Notes under the pieces: generated by a model
What the model was told of the DNA's origin: nothing
Seen by the model: the letters and a program-made list of their open reading frames with translations, nothing else
Database searches by the model: none
Assembly: GCF_900109665.1 (NCBI RefSeq)
Contig: NZ_FOAO01000008.1
Location: 62,001 to 126,000 of the forward strand
Direction of reading: 5' to 3'
Source of the DNA: Blastococcus sp. DSM 46786
Lineage (GTDB): Bacteria; Actinomycetota; Actinomycetes; Mycobacteriales; Geodermatophilaceae
DNA: 64,000 bases
Part shown: one piece after another, positions 41,708 through 50,470 of the stretch
How positions within the stretch are numbered: position 1 is the first letter of the stretch
Layout of the letters: each line of letters starts with the position of its first letter
Program-made: the position numbers and the translations under genes

Positions 41708-42709
41708 CTAGCCGGGGTAGCTGCTACCGGCACCCGTCCGTCCGGGGACGACCACGCCGCCCGCGCTCCCGGCCGGCGTGGTCGGGACCTCCGGCCGGGC
41801 GTCCGCCGGGGCACCGCGGTGCGAGGACGTCGGCAGGGACCACAGCGATCCGAGCCACGCGTCGTAGGAAGCCGGCTCGAACCGGGTGACGCCGCCGCCC
41901 GGGTACGGCGTGAGCTCGCCGAACCAGACCGTGTCCCCCGAGCTGTAGAGGTCGACCCGCATGAAGTCGAAGGGGCGCCCTAGCACCTCGGCCGCGTGCA
42001 GCATCGCGGCCAGGTTCCCCGGCGCTGCGGTCGGCCACCCGCTCCGAACCGTCTTCTGCACGGGGAGGGGCTCCCAGTCAGGGGTGTGGAAGGTCCGCAC
42101 GTGCTCGTTCGTGAACCTGCCCCGGTCCACCTGGATGGCGGCGACCTTCCCGCCGAAGACGAAGAACTTGTAGTCGTCCAGGGGCTCACCGCCGCCGATG
42201 GCCTCCTCGACGAGGAACAGCTTCCGGGCCCGGCTGTAGGCCCACTCCCCCAGCAGCACGCTCTGGTCGTCCCGCAGCCAGTCCCGCGTCGCCTCCACCG
42301 TCTCGATGTCCACCGCGTCCGGGGCTGCCCCGAACCGGACGAGGCCGCTCCGGTGGTTGGGCTTCAGCACCCAGGCGCGGTCGAACGTCTCACCCACGAC
42401 CGCTGCCAGGTCGTCGCCCGACCACAGCGTCTCGGGCACGGCCAGGCCGGTGTCCCGCTGCGAGAGGTAGGCGTACTCCTTCATCGCCAGCTTGTCGCAC
42501 GTCCACGCCAGCTCCGGCCGGCGGTCGCACAGGATGCGCCAGTTGACCTTCTCGGAGAACGTCCGCGGATCCCGCAGGTGGGGCAGCTGCCGGTGCCCGG
42601 CCAGGTACAGGTAGCGCCGCCGGGTGGTCGGGGGCAGCAGACCGGCGATCCCGCGGTGCAGGGGCTGCAGGTAGGCGCGGAGGACCGCGTTCAGGTGGCT
42701 CCGGGGCAT
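41708..42709 (-). CDS. TupA-like ATP-grasp protein, copy 2
   Basis: This 333-residue tandem paralogue of the preceding gene has the same family blocks (DPRTFSEKVNWRIL, WVLKPNHRSG, LVEEAIGGGEPLDDYKFFVF, FGELTPYPGGG). It differs at scattered positions, for example SQRDTGLAVPE against REAAGVAVPE, and carries an added Pro/Gly/Ala-rich C-terminal tail of about 35 residues. Both copies keep the ATP-grasp core residues, so both may be active. It starts at ATG 42709, equivalent to copy 1. The upstream DNA is also duplicated. The macB-like permease gene ends 141 bases upstream. Confidence 0.8.
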   Translation of the reverse strand: MPRSHLNAVLRAYLQPLHRGIAGLLPPTTRRRYLYLAGHRQLPHLRDPRTFSEKVNWRILCDRRPELAWTCDKLAMKEYAYLSQRDTGLAVPETLWSGDDLAAVVGETFDRAWVLKPNHRSGLVRFGAAPDAVDIETVEATRDWLRDDQSVLLGEWAYSRARKLFLVEEAIGGGEPLDDYKFFVFGGKVAAIQVDRGRFTNEHVRTFHTPDWEPLPVQKTVRSGWPTAAPGNLAAMLHAAEVLGRPFDFMRVDLYSSGDTVWFGELTPYPGGGVTRFEPASYDAWLGSLWSLPTSSHRGAPADARPEVPTTPAGSAGGVVVPGRTGAGSSYPG

Positions 42710-42850
42710 CACGAAATCCTTCTGCGCGGGACGCCGGCATGCCCGGCGTGCTTCTGGCCGTGGCGGGCAGTGGCCGCCGCGGCACAGAGCGTAAGAGCGG
42801 GGACCCGTTCCTGCGTCCCTCGGTGGGGGGAGGCAGGGCAGGGGGGCCAC

Positions 42851-44070
42851 TCAGAAACGGATCGCGTCGATGACCTTGGCGCGGACGGCGATGATCGCCG
42901 GCAGCAGCCCGGCGAGCGCGCCCACTGCCGTCGCCGCGACCAGCCCCTCGACAGCCGCGGCGACCGGGAAGCCGGGAGCATCGGCCAGCGGGATGCCGTC
43001 GTTCAGCCACTGCTCGAGCGGCAGGTTGCGCACCAGCACGATCGACGCACCCACGGCGGCGACTCCGGCGAGCGCGGTCGCGCAGACGCTCTCCAGCATC
43101 ACCGCGGAGAAGATCCGGCCGGAGGTCGCACCGAAGCTGCGCCGGACGCCGATCTCGCGGATCCGCTGCCGCACCGTCACCAGGCCGATGTTGAGCACGC
43201 CCAACCCGCCGAGCACCAGCACGACGATGCCGGCCCCGCGGATGGCCAGCCGCAGCATCGCCAGGGTCTCCTCCATCCCGGAGGCGTCCTGGCGGAAGGC
43301 GTCCACCTGGACCCCGCCGAGCGCGGCGCCGAGGTCGCGGGACACGACCTCCATCACCTGGTCGGCCTGGTCCGGGGGCACCCACAGCTCCAGCGTGCTC
43401 GGCCCGCCGTACATCGCCTGGGCGGGATCGACCGCGCCGGCGTCGCCCCACGGCCCCCCGGAGCGGTCGACCCGGTAGACGATCGGCTCGCTGCCCCACC
43501 CCTCGCGGACGACGCCCACGATGGTGGCGCGGACCGGCGCCGGCCCGCCCAGGACGACGGTGGGGCGGCTCGAGAGGTCGGGAATGCCGAGGGCTTCGAG
43601 GAACGCCTCGTTGACCACGAGCGCGGGGCTCAGCGCGGTGCGGTCGCCTTCCCGGAACCAGCGCCCCTGCACCGGTTCCTTGCGGTGCAGGTCCCCGTAG
43701 GCCGGTGAGACGCGCATCGTCTGCATCCGCTGGGTGCCACCGGGCATGCGGTAGAGGCCCTCGCCGTAGGAGATGCTGGCCGCCGTGGCGATGCCGTAGC
43801 GGTCCACCAGCTCGGTCACGGCGGCGTCCCACTCCGCCGGGTCCGGCGGCATGCCGGTCGTGGGGTCGTAGGCGTTGACGGCGATGGTCGCCGGCCGGCC
43901 CGCACCGCGCTCCGCCGACTCCTGCTGCACCTGGGCCACGATGAGCCCGAGCGCGGTCACCGTCGTCATCGCGAAGACGGCGAGGAAGACGCCGACCAGG
44001 GACAGCACCACGCGGCTCTTGTGCACGCGGACCTCGTCCCAGGCCTCCGAGAGCGCGCCGAGGACGCCGG

Positions 44071-44074
<4 letters not shown>
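42851..44074 (-). CDS. MacB-type ABC transporter permease
   Basis: This 407-residue permease has an N-terminal membrane segment (about residues 22-45), a large extracytoplasmic MacB-type domain (about 46-280), and three C-terminal membrane segments with the FtsX-like stretch LGVLNIGLVTVRQRIREIGVRRSFGAT. With the adjacent ATPase and adaptor it forms a three-gene export system. In Gram-positive bacteria such systems expel peptides, antibiotics or surface-active compounds; the substrate is unknown. Its start overlaps the ATPase stop by 4 bases, so the subunits are coupled. Confidence 0.9.
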
Positions 44075-44795
<721 letters not shown>

Positions 44796-44799
<4 letters not shown>

Positions 44800-45821
44800 C
44801 CGAACGGCCCGCCGCTCATCGGGTCCTCGACAGAGTCGTCGGGCACGGGCACGAACTGGAGGACCTGCTCGCCCTCCGCCAGCCCCTCGCGCACCTCGAT
44901 CTGGTCACCGTCGCTGAGCCCGAGGACGACCGACCGCTCCTCCTGTGCGCCGTCGTCGCGGACGACCCAGACGTTGCCCTGCTGCACCGACCCCTGCACG
45001 GCGGTGATCGGCACCACCAGGACGTCCTCGGCGGTGCCGGCGGCCACCGCCACCGTCGCCGTCATGCCCGCGAACACGGTGACGCCGGCCGGCACCGCGC
45101 AGCGGGCGGTGGTCCCACCGGAGGGCATCGGGGCCGGGAAGCCGCCGCCGCCGTCCTCTCCCGGTGAGGCCGGGGATCCGGCGCCGAGCGCGAGTCCGGT
45201 GCAGGTGAACGGGGCGGGACCGCCCTGGACCGTGACCTCCGCCGTCGAGGGCGGGGCCAGCAGCCGGAACTGCTCGGCCTGGGTGAGCGACGCAGTCACC
45301 GAGAGGGTCCCCGGGGAGATCTCGCCGAGCTCGTCGCCCACCGACACCACCTGGTCGACGAGCGCGTCCATCGCCGTCACGGTGCCGCCGCTGGGCGCGG
45401 GCACGGTGACCGTGCGCACCTTCGGCGGCCGCGGCGTCATCGTGGGGTTGCCCTCGGCGTCGGTGCCGGCGACCGGCTCCTGCTCCTCCTCGACGCGGAT
45501 CTCCAGCACCCCCTGCCCGGCCGCGAGCGTCCCGCCGCGCGGGACGAGCACCCGCCGCACGGTGCCGGCGGCGGTGGCCCGCACCGGCACCGCGTCGTCG
45601 GCGACGACGGTGCCGGTCACCGTGACCGTGTTCGCCACGGTGCCGCGGGCGACCGGGATCACCGGCGCGGTGAGGTCGAGCGTCGGCGCTCCCGGCCCGG
45701 TCGGGGTGCCGCCGTCGCTGCCGCCCCGGAAGGCCAGGACCACGAGCGCCACGGCGATGACCGCCCACACCAGCAAGCGCAAGGCGGGGAAGACCAGGGT
45801 GCGGACCGTGCCCACGGGCAT
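44796..45821 (-). CDS. Membrane-fusion (HlyD/MacA-like) adaptor of the efflux operon
   Basis: This 341-residue protein has one N-terminal membrane segment (about residues 13-31). Barrel-sandwich and beta-barrel segments typical of periplasmic adaptors follow (TVTGTVVADDAVPVRATAAGTV, VLVPRGGTLAAGQGVLEI, VVPITAVQ). In monoderms such adaptors sit outside the membrane and assist MacB-type export. GGAGGT abuts the ATG at 45821, so translation may really begin at the GTG two codons later (45815), which has normal spacing. A 16-base palindrome and a TATCCT box lie just upstream. Confidence 0.88.
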
Positions 45822-45835
45822 ACCTCCGGCGATGG

Positions 45836-45851
45836 GGTACCGATCGGTACC
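45836..45851. promoter_or_regulatory. Palindromic operator candidate of the efflux operon
   Basis: GGTACCGATCGGTACC is a perfect 16-base palindrome 14 bases before the adaptor start. On the minus strand a TATCCT -10-like box lies about 10 bases upstream of it (near 45862-45867), so the palindrome covers the expected transcription start. This fits a TetR- or MarR-type repressor site. No regulator gene is adjacent. Confidence 0.5.
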
Positions 45852-46038
45852 GGTCGCGCGGGAGGATAGCGCGTGAGCGGGCGGTCACGGCCCGTTCCGG
45901 TCGCGGTACGCGCTGCGCCGTCCCGGCGGCGGTCCGGGTGTCGCCGTGCACGCCACCGCCCGGCCGGCGGACGGTTCGACGGCCGCCGTCCGGGCAGAAC
46001 ACCGTCAGTTCCCGCCCGACCCGTCCTGGAGGCCCTGC

Positions 46039-47796
46039 ATGCCCGCACCCGTCGAGTTCACCGTCTGGGCACCGCTGCCCGAGCGCGTGCGGGTCCAGGT
46101 CGACGGCACCGTCCACGACATGCGGCGGGACGACGGCGGCTGGTGGCGCACCGAGGTCGAGGCGCGGCCCGACGCCGACTACGGCTTCCTGCTCGGCGAC
46201 GACGACGGGAAGGTCTACCCGGACCCCCGCTCCCGCCGCCAGCCCGACGGGGTGCACGGCCTCTCCCGCCGCTTCGACCCCTCGGCGCACGCGTGGGGGG
46301 ACCGCGCCTGGACCGGCCGCCCGCTCGCCGGCGGCGTGGTCTACGAACTGCACGTGGGCACGTTCACCCCCGAGGGCACGCTGGACTCGGCGATCGCGAA
46401 GCTCGACCACCTCGTCGACCTCGGCGTCGACTTCGTCGAACTGCTCCCGGTCAACGGCTTCGACGGCACCCGCAACTGGGGCTACGACGGCGTCCTCTGG
46501 TACACGGTGCAGGAGACCTACGGCGGCCCCGCCGCCTACCAGCGGTTCGTCGACGCCTGCCACCAGCGGGGACTCGGCGTGATCCAGGACGTCGTCTACA
46601 ACCACCTCGGCCCGTCCGGCAACTACCTGCCGGCGTTCATGCCGGTCTTCAGCGAGGGCGGCGCGAACACCTGGGGCGAGTCGGTCAACCTGTCCGGGCC
46701 GGACTCCGACGAGGTGCGCCGCTACATCCTCGACAACGCCCTCATGTGGCTGCGCGACATGCACGTCGACGGGCTGCGCCTCGACGCCGTGCACGCCCTG
46801 GTCGACGAGCGGGCCACCCACCTGCTGGAGGAGATGGCCGAGGAGGTCGACCGGCTCTCCGCCGCCGTCGGCCGGCCGCTGACCCTGATCGCCGAGAGCG
46901 ACCTCAACGACCCGCGGATGGTCACCCCGCGGATCGCGGGCGGCACCGGCATCCACGCCCAGTGGAGCGACGACTTCCACCACGCGCTGCACGCCACGCT
47001 GACCGGCGAGGGCCAGGGCTACTACCGCGACTTCGCCGAAGCCGGGCTGGGCGGGCTGGCCAAGACGCTCACCGGTGCCTTCTTCCACGACGGTGCCTGG
47101 TCGAGCTTCCGCCGCCGCCACCACGGCCGGCCGGTGGACACCGCGCACCTGCCCGGCTGGAAGTTCCTCGGCTACCTGCAGGACCACGACCAGATCGGCA
47201 ACCGGGCCGTCGGCGACCGCATCTCGGCGTCCCTCTCCCCCGGGCTGCTCGGCGTCGGCGCGACCCTCGTGCTGACCAGCCCCTTCACCCCGATGCTCTT
47301 CATGGGCGAGGAGTGGGGCGCGACCACGCCGTGGCAGTTCTTCACCAGCCACACGGACCCGGAGATCGGGCGGGCGACCGCGGAGGGCCGCAAGGGCGAG
47401 TTCGCCGAGCACGGGTGGGACGCCGACGAGGTGCCCGACCCGCAGGACCCGGAGACCTTCCACCGCTCCACGCTCGACTGGAGCGAGCCGGGGAAGGAGC
47501 CGCACGACCGGTTGCTGGCGCTGCACCGCTCGCTCCTGGCGCTCCGCCGCGCCCACCCCGAGCTGGTCGACCCGGACCTGGCGTCGGTCGAGGTGACCTG
47601 GGACGACGCCGACCGCTGGCTGGTCGTGCACCGCGGCACGCTGCGGGTCGCGGTGAACCTCGCCGACCAGCCGCGCGAGGTCGACCTGGACCGCCGGGTG
47701 GGCGAGGTCCTCTTCTGCACCGGTGAGCTGCCCGAGGTGGACGGCGAGACGGTGACGCTGCCGGCCGAGAGCGCCGCCGTGCTGGCCATCCGCTGA
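46039..47796 (+). CDS. treZ: Malto-oligosyltrehalose trehalohydrolase
   Basis: TreZ releases free trehalose from the maltooligosyl trehalose made by TreY. The 585 residues have an N-terminal beta-domain ([18 protein letters not shown]), then the GH13 barrel with [36 protein letters not shown] (nucleophile Asp), LIAESDLND (acid Glu) and [10 protein letters not shown] (transition-state Asp). ATG 46039 has GGAGG 7 bases upstream. It lies 7 kb from treY, with accessory genes between, and is coupled to the next gene by a TGATG overlap. Confidence 0.95.
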   Translation: MPAPVEFTVWAPLPERVRVQVDGTVHDMRRDDGGWWRTEVEARPDADYGFLLGDDDGKVYPDPRSRRQPDGVHGLSRRFDPSAHAWGDRAWTGRPLAGGVVYELHVGTFTPEGTLDSAIAKLDHLVDLGVDFVELLPVNGFDGTRNWGYDGVLWYTVQETYGGPAAYQRFVDACHQRGLGVIQDVVYNHLGPSGNYLPAFMPVFSEGGANTWGESVNLSGPDSDEVRRYILDNALMWLRDMHVDGLRLDAVHALVDERATHLLEEMAEEVDRLSAAVGRPLTLIAESDLNDPRMVTPRIAGGTGIHAQWSDDFHHALHATLTGEGQGYYRDFAEAGLGGLAKTLTGAFFHDGAWSSFRRRHHGRPVDTAHLPGWKFLGYLQDHDQIGNRAVGDRISASLSPGLLGVGATLVLTSPFTPMLFMGEEWGATTPWQFFTSHTDPEIGRATAEGRKGEFAEHGWDADEVPDPQDPETFHRSTLDWSEPGKEPHDRLLALHRSLLALRRAHPELVDPDLASVEVTWDDADRWLVVHRGTLRVAVNLADQPREVDLDRRVGEVLFCTGELPEVDGETVTLPAESAAVLAIR

Positions 47797-48524
47797 TGCG
47801 CCGGCTGCTGCCCGATCCGGCACCACTCGACGCCGACGGGCTGGTGGAGGCCTACCGCATGCCGCCCGGTCGCTCGCTGCGGGTGAACGTCATCGCCTCG
47901 CTCGACGGCGCGATCACCGTCGACGGGGCGAGCGAGGGGCTGGGCTCCCCTGGCGACCGGCGGGTGTTCCAGGTGCTGCGCGCGCTGGCCGACGTCGTCC
48001 TGGTCGGGCACGGCACCGCCTCGACCGAGGGCTACCGCCCGGTGCTACCGGGCTCCGCCGTCGGCCGGCTGCGGGAGTCGATCGGCCGGCCGCCGACGGC
48101 GCCGATCGCGGTCGTCTCCCGGCGGGCGTCGCTCGACCCGGCGAGCGGCCTGGTCACCGACGCCGTCTCCCCCGCGATCCTGATCACCTGCGGGGCCGCC
48201 GACCCCGATCGCCGCGCGGCGCTCGCCGCCGCCGGCGCCGACGTGCTGGTCTGCGGCGACGACGACGTCGACCTGCCCGCCGCGCTGGCCGCCCTCGCCG
48301 CCCGCGGCCTGGAGCAGGTCACCTGCGAGGGCGGGCCGCAGCTGCTGCGCAGCGCCCTGTCCGCCGGCGTCGTCGACGAGCTGGACCTGTCGATCGCCCC
48401 CGCTCTGGTCGGCGGCGAGACCCGGCTCCTGGACGCCGCCCTGGGCGCCCCCGCCCGGCTGGAGCTGCGCCAGTTGCTCGAGGAGGACGGGATGCTCTTC
48501 ACGCGTTACGCGCTCGGCGCGTAG
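47796..48524 (+). CDS. RibD C-terminal/dihydrofolate reductase-fold reductase
   Basis: This 242-residue protein resembles the reductase domain of RibD, which reduces a pyrimidine intermediate of riboflavin synthesis with NADPH. Visible features are VNVIASLDGAITVDG near residue 30, LADVVLVGHGTASTEGY, VTCEGGPQLLRSAL and IAPALVGGETRLL. It is a stand-alone reductase domain without the deaminase part. Many actinobacteria carry such paralogues of unknown substrate. It starts at ATG 47796, overlapping the treZ stop by one base. Confidence 0.85.
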   Translation: MRRLLPDPAPLDADGLVEAYRMPPGRSLRVNVIASLDGAITVDGASEGLGSPGDRRVFQVLRALADVVLVGHGTASTEGYRPVLPGSAVGRLRESIGRPPTAPIAVVSRRASLDPASGLVTDAVSPAILITCGAADPDRRAALAAAGADVLVCGDDDVDLPAALAALAARGLEQVTCEGGPQLLRSALSAGVVDELDLSIAPALVGGETRLLDAALGAPARLELRQLLEEDGMLFTRYALGA

Positions 48525-48525
48525 C

Positions 48526-48918
48526 TCACCCGACCAGCCGTACGGCGTCGCCGTACCCGACGAGCCGCCGGTCCGCGGTGAGGAGGACGGCGCCCTCGGC
48601 GACGGCCTGGGCGATCAGCAGGCGATCGAACGGGTCGCGGTGGACGTCGGGCAGGTGCTCGACGCCGGCAGCGTGCTCGGTGCTGACGGGCAGGTGGTCG
48701 AGCGCCAGTTCACGGGTCACGCGGCGGGTCCACGTCCGCACGTCGGAGCCGAGCGACAGCTTGCCCAGGCGCTGCTTGATCGCCAGCTCCCAGATGCTGA
48801 CTGCCGACACCAACCGGCGGTCGGCATCGGCCACCAGGTCCCGCGCCGCGCCGAGCCGCTCCGACCTATGCGTCAGCCACACGACCACGTGCGTGTCGAG
48901 CAGGACCCTCACGGCCAT
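48526..48918 (-). CDS. vapC: VapC-type PIN-domain toxin
   Basis: This 130-residue PIN-domain ribonuclease is the likely toxin of a type II toxin-antitoxin pair. The acidic residues that bind Mg2+ are present: Asp8 in LLDTHVVVWL, Glu in VSIWELAIK, Asp in DPFDRLLIAQA and Asp in TADRRL. VapC toxins cut tRNA or rRNA. It starts at ATG 48918 and overlaps the antitoxin gene by 10 bases, the usual arrangement. The stop is one base from that of the convergent reductase gene. Confidence 0.93.
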   Translation of the reverse strand: MAVRVLLDTHVVVWLTHRSERLGAARDLVADADRRLVSAVSIWELAIKQRLGKLSLGSDVRTWTRRVTRELALDHLPVSTEHAAGVEHLPDVHRDPFDRLLIAQAVAEGAVLLTADRRLVGYGDAVRLVG

Positions 48919-49145
48919 TCCTCGAACGCCCGCTGCAGGTCCTCGGGCAGCGGATCGTCGAAGTCGTCGGCGATCCAGACCCGGCCGCGGTCGAAATCGA
49001 AATTGGGCGTCCGCCGTCGCGGACCGACCAGCCGGGCGACCACCCGACCACGGTTGGTGATCTCCACCTCTTCCCCGGCGGCGACGGCTTCGAGCAGCCG
49101 GGACAGATGCGTCTTCGCCTCGTGCACCCCCACCGACTTGGTCAT
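48909..49145 (-). CDS. Phd/YefM-family antitoxin
   Basis: This 78-residue protein has the Phd/YefM DNA-binding N-terminus (SVGVHEAKTHLSRLLEAVAAGEEVEITNRGRVVARLV) and a C-terminal toxin-neutralising tail (VWIADDFDDPLPEDLQRAFE). It should bind VapC and repress its own promoter. I chose ATG 49145, which gives the canonical start and lies 7 bases after a TAGACT box. A CTAG-T-CTAG repeat overlaps that box and is a likely operator. Confidence 0.9.
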   Translation of the reverse strand: MTKSVGVHEAKTHLSRLLEAVAAGEEVEITNRGRVVARLVGPRRRTPNFDFDRGRVWIADDFDDPLPEDLQRAFEEWP

Positions 49146-49150
49146 GTGAG

Positions 49151-49159
49151 CTAGTCTAG
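49151..49159. promoter_or_regulatory. Promoter and candidate operator of the toxin-antitoxin operon
   Basis: CTAGTCTAG holds two CTAG half-sites around one base. On the minus strand it contains TAGACT, which ends 7 bases before the antitoxin ATG. Overlap of a repeat with the -10 box suits autoregulation, and the spacing suggests a leaderless mRNA. Confidence 0.45.
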
Positions 49160-49312
49160 TTCCACGGTGCGGCCCGACGGTGCGGACGCGGGCCCGGGGA
49201 CCCGACCTCGCGGCGCAGCAGCCACCCTCGCCGCACACCGCGAGGACGGCGACCGCGGGGGCGAGGGCCGCGATCTCGATCGGGGCCGCCGGTGGCTGCT
49301 TGACTGAGCGAC

Positions 49313-50383
49313 ATGGACCTCCCGCTGCAGCCGCCGGTGAAGCCGATGCTCGCGAAGGCCGCCACGAAGGTGCCGGTCGGCGACGAGTGGTTCTACGAGC
49401 CGAAGTGGGACGGGTTCCGCTGCATCGTCTTCCGCGACGGCGACGAGGTCGAGCTCGGCAGCCGCAACGAGCGCCCGCTGACCCGCTACTTCCCCGAGGT
49501 CGTCGCCGCGGTGAAGGAGAACCTGCCCGAGCGGTGCGTCGTCGACGGCGAGATCGTCGTGCCGCGGGACGACCGGCTGCACTTCGAGGCGCTGCTGCAG
49601 CGGATCCACCCGGCGGAGTCACGCGTCACGCTGCTCGCCGAGCAGACCCCGGCCTCGTTCGTCGCCTTCGACCTGCTCGCCCTGGGTGACGAGTCGCTGC
49701 TGGAGACGCCGTTCGCGCAGCGGCGGGCCCGGCTCGAAGCCGCCCTGTCCGGCGCCCGCCCCCCGGTGCACCTCACCAGCGTCACCCGGGACGCCGCCAC
49801 CGCCGAGCGCTGGTTCGAGACGTTCGAGGGCGCCGGCCTCGACGGCGTCGTCGCCAAGTCCGCCGACCTGCCCTACGGCCCCGACCAGCGGCTGATGACC
49901 AAGGTCAAGCACGTGCGGACGGCGGACTGCGTGGTCGCCGGCTTCCGCTGGCACAAGAGCGGGCCGATCGTCGGCTCGTTGCTGCTCGGCCTGTACGACG
50001 GCGAGGAGCTGCAGCACATCGGCGTCGCGGCGTCCTTCCCGATGGCGCGCCGGGCCGAGCTGGTCGAGGAGCTCGCGCCGTACCGCGCCGAGGCGCTCGA
50101 CGGCCACCCCTGGCAGGACTGGGCCAACGCCCAGGTGCAGGCCGAGGGCGAGCAGCGGATGCCCGGCGCGGTGAGCCGGTGGAACGCCAAGAAGGACCTC
50201 TCGTGGGTGCCGCTGCGCCCCGAGCTGGTCGTCGAGATCAAGTACGACCAGCTCGAGGGGCGTCGACTTCGTCACACCGGGCAGTTCCTCCGCTGGCGCC
50301 CCGACCGGGACCCCCGCAGCTGCACGTACGACCAGCTCGACGTGCCGGTCCGCTACGACCTGGCCGAGGTCCTGGAGGGCTGA
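49313..50383 (+). CDS. ligC: ATP-dependent DNA ligase, LigC-type
   Basis: This 356-residue ligase seals DNA nicks using ATP. The adenylated lysine is Lys31 in EPKWDGFR. The other nucleotidyltransferase motifs are SRNERPL, VVDGEIVV, FVAFDLLALG, DGVVAKS and KVKHVRT, followed by an OB-fold (GSLLLGLYDGEELQHIGVAAS). It lacks polymerase and nuclease domains, so it is LigC-type rather than LigD. In mycobacteria LigC acts with Prim-PolC in short-gap repair, and a Prim-PolC-like gene lies 1.7 kb downstream on the same strand. Copy C of the palindromic element follows its stop. Confidence 0.93.
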   Translation: MDLPLQPPVKPMLAKAATKVPVGDEWFYEPKWDGFRCIVFRDGDEVELGSRNERPLTRYFPEVVAAVKENLPERCVVDGEIVVPRDDRLHFEALLQRIHPAESRVTLLAEQTPASFVAFDLLALGDESLLETPFAQRRARLEAALSGARPPVHLTSVTRDAATAERWFETFEGAGLDGVVAKSADLPYGPDQRLMTKVKHVRTADCVVAGFRWHKSGPIVGSLLLGLYDGEELQHIGVAASFPMARRAELVEELAPYRAEALDGHPWQDWANAQVQAEGEQRMPGAVSRWNAKKDLSWVPLRPELVVEIKYDQLEGRRLRHTGQFLRWRPDRDPRSCTYDQLDVPVRYDLAEVLEG

Positions 50384-50396
50384 GACGGTGCGCCGC

Positions 50397-50458
50397 GGAC
50401 GGCCTTCCTGCAGGGTCCCGCCGCGAGCTTGCGAGCGGTGGGGGGCAGGAAGGTCCCT
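50397..50458 (+). repeat. Dispersed palindromic element, copy C
   Basis: The arms GGCCTTCCTGC (50401-50411) and GCAGGAAGGTCC (50445-50456) pair. The interior CTGCAGGG and CCGCGAGC-N-TGCGAG matches copies A and B. It starts 14 bases after the ligC stop. Relative to the upstream gene it is inverted compared with copies A and B. Its 3' edge touches the -10 box of the next gene. Confidence 0.75.
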
Positions 50459-50463
50459 ATCCT
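50458..50463 (+). promoter_or_regulatory. -10 box of the TAP-like gene
   Basis: TATCCT ends 7 bases before ATG 50471, with no Shine-Dalgarno sequence. It supports the ATG over an in-frame GTG at 50465 and a leaderless mRNA. Confidence 0.5.
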
Positions 50464-50470
50464 CGTGATC

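Larger units (their letters stand above)
40732..42770 (-). repeat. Tandem duplication of a TupA-like gene and its leader
   Basis: Two direct copies of about 0.95 kb (roughly 40760-41690 and 41830-42770) are highly similar across coding sequence and upstream DNA. The leader TCCTTCTGCGCGGGACGCC is identical at both. Similarity falls away at the 3' ends, where copy 2 has an extra tail of about 35 residues. Confidence 0.85.

Noticed and set aside
42770-42845. GC-rich sequence resembling a fourth copy of the dispersed palindromic element
   Set aside because: It shares only short G-runs. The CTGCAGGG and CCGCGAGC-N-TGCGAG blocks and the paired arms are absent.
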